NCBI GenBank assembly: GCA_009845505.1 | Contig: VXZL01000642.1 | Coordinates: 1 to 6,188, forward strand | Direction: 5' to 3' | DNA length: 6,188 nucleotides | Source: Candidatus Poribacteria bacterium | GTDB taxonomy: Bacteria; Poribacteria; WGA-4E; WGA-3G | In this document: piece by piece, positions 3,628 to 6,188 of the stretch | Layout: the number at the start of each line of letters is the position of its first letter | Numbering within the stretch: the first letter of the stretch is position 1 | Position numbers and translations under genes: made by a program | The notes under the pieces: generated by a model | Told to the model about the DNA's origin: nothing | Database searches by the model: none | What the model saw: the letters and a program-made list of their open reading frames with translations, nothing else

Positions 3628-6188
3628 CTACTTCCGTATCAACATTTTCCGCGTAGCAGAGAAGTCCCCTGCCGTCAACACATAGAAATAGACACCACTG
3701 GCGACCTGTTCGCCAAATTCATTCCTACCATCCCAGTGTGCCGCCCGGCTCCGGGTTTCATATACACCCATTGCTTGATGTCCCAATTGGAGTGTCCGGA
3801 CCAACTGTCCATTCGTCGAATAGATGGTTATGGCGACATTTGCAGGTGCTGCCAATTGGTAGGGAATCCACGTTTCAGGATTGAACGGGTTGGGATAGTT
3901 GGGTAAGAGTGCTGTTGTTTTCGGTACCAGCAGCTCCAAGAGCCGTTCCAGTACCTGGATTCCTCTTTGATAGGAGAGTCCTTTGGGGAGCCCGGTTTCA
4001 AGAGCGTCCAAGGAGCCTTCTTGTTTAGCAAGGCTCAACCAGTTCATGACCTCAGCTGCAGTCAACAGTTCGGTTGAACTGGCTTGCAGTGCGGGTGCGG
4101 CACCGGTGCCTTCCAATGCGTTCGCCAGAAATGCCCCTCCAGCACCGCCCAATGCATCTGCGAGTAGTACGAGGTCTCGTATATTGACGATCCCGTCTTT
4201 GTTTAGGTCTGCCTCATTTTCCCCTGTTTCATCGAAACGCGATGCGAGGAGGACAAGATCGAGGATATTGACAGTCCCATCATTGTTTAAATCTCCTAAG
4301 AGGTCATCCACGAGTGCTGCTAAGAGTTCCCCGGTTTCTCGTGCAAGTGTTAGATTCCACAATAGCACTGTGCCATCGAAGCTTCCACTTGCCAGTAGGG
4401 ATCCTTCGGAGTTGACCGCCACAGTTGTGACATTCCACGTATGTCCATCTAATAGGATCAGTTCCGTGCCCATGGTCGCGTCCCACAAACGGATGGTGGT
4501 GTCACTGCTTCCACTGGCAAGGACTCTACCATCAGGTGTGAAAACGACACTTGTCGCTTGATTCTCTTCATCCAGTAGCGTATCTTGAAGTTCCCCGGTT
4601 TCTATATTCCAGAAGCGTATTGTCCTGTCTCTGCCTGCACTGGCGAAAGTATTTCCGTCTGGGCTCAAGGCGACACTCACCACGTCGTCTTCATGTTCAG
4701 TAAGGGTGTGCAAGATTTCGTAGGTTTCTACATTCCAGATGCGTATTGTATCGTCTCGACTGCCGCTGACAAGTTTGCTGCTGTCGGGACTAAAGGCGAG
4801 TGTCTCAACGCCGGCTTCGTGTCCGAAAAGCGTGGTGATGTGGGTGCCTGCTGTGACATTCCAGATGCTTATTGTATCATCTTCACTGCCACTGGCTAAC
4901 ATGCTTCCATCAGCATTAAAGGCGAGACTGATGAGGTAAGAGCTGTGCCCTCTCAGGGTCCTCAGGAGTGCCCCTGTTTCGGCATTCCAGAGGCGGACGG
5001 TATTGTCTTGACTGCCACTTGCAATGATGCTGCCATCGGGGTTGAACACAACGATGTCTACATTTTCCTGATGTCCGATAAGCGTATGTCTGAGTTCCCC
5101 GGTGTTTGCATCCCAGAGGCGGATGGTTTTATCCCAGCTGCGTGTTGCTAAGGTGCTGCCGTCTGCGCTGAATGTAACGCTTAAAACGACATCCGTGTGT
5201 CCACTGATAGTCTTGAGTTGTTTTCCGGTACGGAGGTCCCAGAAGCGAATAGATGCATCCCAGGCACCGGTGGCGAGTGTCTGCCCATCTGGTGCGAAAA
5301 TAGCTCGATACACATCAGCTGTGTGTCCGACGAAGGTGTTTATATGGGCACCTGTGTTGACGTGCCACAAACGCACGGTGTCATCTTCACTTGCGCTGGC
5401 AAGCAAACTGCTGTCATCACTGAAGTTTATATCGAAGATACTTGAGGTATGCCCTGTGAGTGTTATCTTATGCACGCCTGTCGCAGGGTCCCATAGGTTG
5501 ATGATCGCGCTCAAATCTCCACTTGCCAATGTCTTACCGTCTGGACTGAAAGCCACACTGTAGACATCATCTTGATGCGCCATCAATGTGTGCTGAAGTT
5601 CACCTGTTTCTACATTCCAGACCCGGACGGTATCGTCATTACTACCACTAATGAGCGTCTTACCATCTGGGCTGAAAGCGATGCTGGAAATACCTTCTGT
5701 ATGTCCTGTTAAAGTATTGATTAGTTCGCCTGTGTCGGGATTCCAGAGTCTAACGTCATTGTCTCGACTGCCGCTGGCAAGCATGCTGCCGTCAGGACTA
5801 AAAGCGACGCTGCGGACACTTCGCTGATGGCCCGTGAGGGTGTGCAACATTTCTCCCGTTGCTGTATTCCAGAGGCGGATGGTGGCATCGTTGCCGCCGC
5901 CTGCGAGGATAGTTCCATCTGGGGTATAGGCGATGGAAGGAATACCATACTTAATTCCGGTAAAGAGTTCAAGGGGCTCATCGGTTGCTGTATCATATAT
6001 CCAAATTCCGAGGGAGCCAGAGACTGCGAGCCGGGTGCCATCGGGCGAATACTGGATGTCATATAACCAGCCCTTACCAAGTCGTGCCGTGGCACCTTCA
6101 GGTAGATGCCATTGTGGGGAATCTTGGGCGAAGCTGCTTGGTAGGTATAAAGTCGAAGTGGTGAGTAGGGTGAAGATAAAAAAAAGTC
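3628..6188 (-). CDS. Exported 14-blade WD40 propeller protein with dockerin-like and FlgD-Ig-like C-terminus (5' end cut by window)
   Basis: The frame stays open from the TAG at 3628-3630 to the right edge, giving 852 visible residues. Only the start codon and perhaps a few codons are missing. Order: a hydrophobic leader ending SSFA before QDSP; the segment QWHLPEGATARLGKG; one degenerate blade with SPDG but IWIYD in place of the usual RLWD; thirteen 42-residue WD40 units; a dockerin-like pair of calcium loops; a probably helical linker; and a C-terminal domain starting NYPNPFNPETWIPYQL and ending KMLIRK. Fourteen blades suggest two seven-bladed propellers, normally protein-interaction platforms with no catalysis. 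The leader says it crosses the inner membrane. The C-terminal domain resembles FlgD-Ig/Por-secretion tails that target proteins to the cell surface, but no secretion gene is in the window. An in-frame ATG at 5848-5850 is internal: starting there loses the leader and two blades. The ligand is unknown. The architecture recalls Candidatus Poribacteria (memory, not a search). Confidence 0.93.
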   Translation of the reverse strand, partial: LFFIFTLLTTSTLYLPSSFAQDSPQWHLPEGATARLGKGWLYDIQYSPDGTRLAVSGSLGIWIYDTATDEPLELFTGIKYGIPSIAYTPDGTILAGGGNDATIRLWNTATGEMLHTLTGHQRSVRSVAFSPDGSMLASGSRDNDVRLWNPDTGELINTLTGHTEGISSIAFSPDGKTLISGSNDDTVRVWNVETGELQHTLMAHQDDVYSVAFSPDGKTLASGDLSAIINLWDPATGVHKITLTGHTSSIFDINFSDDSSLLASASEDDTVRLWHVNTGAHINTFVGHTADVYRAIFAPDGQTLATGAWDASIRFWDLRTGKQLKTISGHTDVVLSVTFSADGSTLATRSWDKTIRLWDANTGELRHTLIGHQENVDIVVFNPDGSIIASGSQDNTVRLWNAETGALLRTLRGHSSYLISLAFNADGSMLASGSEDDTISIWNVTAGTHITTLFGHEAGVETLAFSPDSSKLVSGSRDDTIRIWNVETYEILHTLTEHEDDVVSVALSPDGNTFASAGRDRTIRFWNIETGELQDTLLDEENQATSVVFTPDGRVLASGSSDTTIRLWDATMGTELILLDGHTWNVTTVAVNSEGSLLASGSFDGTVLLWNLTLARETGELLAALVDDLLGDLNNDGTVNILDLVLLASRFDETGENEADLNKDGIVNIRDLVLLADALGGAGGAFLANALEGTGAAPALQASSTELLTAAEVMNWLSLAKQEGSLDALETGLPKGLSYQRGIQVLERLLELLVPKTTALLPNYPNPFNPETWIPYQLAAPANVAITIYSTNGQLVRTLQLGHQAMGVYETRSRAAHWDGRNEFGEQVASGVYFYVLTAGDFSATRKMLIRK
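3631..3918 (-). other. C-terminal FlgD-Ig/Por-secretion-tail-like domain
   Basis: About 96 residues. The entry motif is LLPNYPNPFNPETWIPYQL (648-666, counting from the internal Met at 5850), followed by VAITIYSTNGQLVRTL, the tryptophan turn AAHWDGRNEFGEQVASGVYFY, and a basic end RKMLIRK. This pattern is typical of FlgD-Ig and type IX sorting tails (TIGR04183-like), which are cleaved or anchored during surface delivery in Bacteroidetes. Whether this organism uses such a system is inference. Confidence 0.8.
3919..4143 (-). other. Linker between dockerin-like module and C-terminal domain
   Basis: About 75 residues. A Gly/Ala-rich start is followed by LTAAEVMNWLSLAKQ and YQRGIQVLERLLELLVPK, two stretches that should be amphipathic helices. 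I do not recognise a named domain. It resembles, from memory, linkers seen before NYPNPFNP tails in poribacterial proteins. Confidence 0.45.
4144..4296 (-). other. Dockerin-type-I-like calcium-binding module
   Basis: Two EF-hand-like loops 28 residues apart read DLNNDGTVNILD and DLNKDGIVNIRD, each followed by LVLLA. Calcium-ligand positions 1, 3, 5, 9 and 12 are D/N/D/N/D in both loops, so both should bind calcium. In cellulosomes dockerins dock onto cohesins; no cohesin is visible here, and in many non-cellulosomal bacteria the partner is unknown. Confidence 0.88.
4339..5976 (-). repeat. Thirteen in-phase 126-base WD40 units
   Basis: Thirteen consecutive coding units of exactly 126 bases (42 residues) run with no insertion or deletion. 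The unit consensus is roughly LxHTLTGHxxxVxSVAFSPDG (1-21) then xxLASGSxDxTIRLWNxxTGE (22-42). Trp at unit position 36 is kept in all thirteen. Asp at position 30 is kept in all but the unit at 5473-5598 (ASGDLSAIINLWD). The Gly-His dipeptide is lost in the first unit (5851-5976, TGIKYG) and changed to AH, EH and DE in the units at 5473-5598, 4591-4716 and 4465-4590. Units differ clearly in sequence, so the array is old rather than freshly amplified. Confidence 0.92.
5977..6102 (-). other. Degenerate N-terminal blade
   Basis: The segment starting PEGATARLGKGWLYDIQY and continuing SPDGTRLAVSGSLGIWIYD has the SPDG turn and the beta pattern of a WD40 unit but lacks GH, the tight-turn Asp and the final WD. 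Counting it gives 14 blades. It is one residue longer before SPDG and one shorter after it than the downstream units. Confidence 0.65.
6127..6188 (-). other. Signal peptide (N-terminal residues outside window)
   Basis: Visible leader residues are LFFIFTLLTTSTLYLPSSFA, a hydrophobic core followed by a polar stretch and an Ala at the -1 site, then QDSPQWHLPEG. Signal peptidase I would cut between A (6127-6129) and Q (6124-6126). There is no Cys, so it is not a lipoprotein. The basic N-region and start codon lie beyond 6188. Confidence 0.8.

Noticed and set aside
3601..5563. Several plus-strand open frames (for example 3601-3906, 3983-4561, 4585-4899, 5102-5563) antisense to the WD40 gene
   Set aside because: They recur with the 126-base period and read as the complement of the WD40 units; they have low-complexity composition, no ribosome binding sites and no family resemblance.
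4339..5976. CRISPR array or non-coding tandem repeat
   Set aside because: Units are 126 bases, coding throughout, diverged and without spacers; they are protein blades.

Overview
The window holds five protein genes and little spare DNA. Four genes lie on the plus strand: a sugar phosphate isomerase/epimerase-like TIM barrel, an S-adenosylmethionine hydrolase (DUF62 family), a Uma2-family PD-(D/E)XK protein and tryptophanyl-tRNA synthetase. The right 40% is one large minus-strand gene for an exported WD40 beta-propeller protein that runs off the right edge. The best guess for the source is a member of Candidatus Poribacteria. The WD40 protein has a leader followed by QWHLPEGATARLGKG, a dockerin-like module, and an ending with YPNPFNPETWIPYQL and a final KMLIRK. 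I remember that combination from poribacterial genomes. This is recall, not a search result. The abundance of WD40 and Uma2 proteins also fits.

Layout. Positions 61-861 and 866-1693 form a tight pair with a 4-base gap, probably co-transcribed from a promoter left of the window. A 125-base gap follows and contains a near-consensus sigma-70 promoter (TTGACA, 17 bases, TATACT) and a strong ribosome binding site for the Uma2 gene (1819-2523). The gene trpS (2563-3558, TTG start) follows after 39 bases with its own ribosome binding site and probably shares the Uma2 transcript. An imperfect 11-bp hairpin at 3565-3594 separates trpS from the convergent WD40 gene (stop codon at 3628-3630).

The minus-strand gene is the notable part. 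Read from the right edge, it encodes a signal peptide and one degenerate WD40-like blade. Thirteen consecutive blades of exactly 42 residues follow, making 14 blades in total, which suits two seven-bladed propellers. After these come a two-loop dockerin-like calcium module, a probably helical linker, and a C-terminal FlgD-Ig/Por-secretion-tail-like domain. The start codon lies outside the window. The in-frame ATG at 5850 is internal and would drop the signal peptide and two blades.

The four plus-strand genes look like ordinary housekeeping or accessory metabolism with no evident shared pathway. I see no mobile element, CRISPR array, RNA gene or phage gene. The most interesting object is the modular exported propeller protein. 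It is better described as an unusual arrangement of known modules than as a proven new system.
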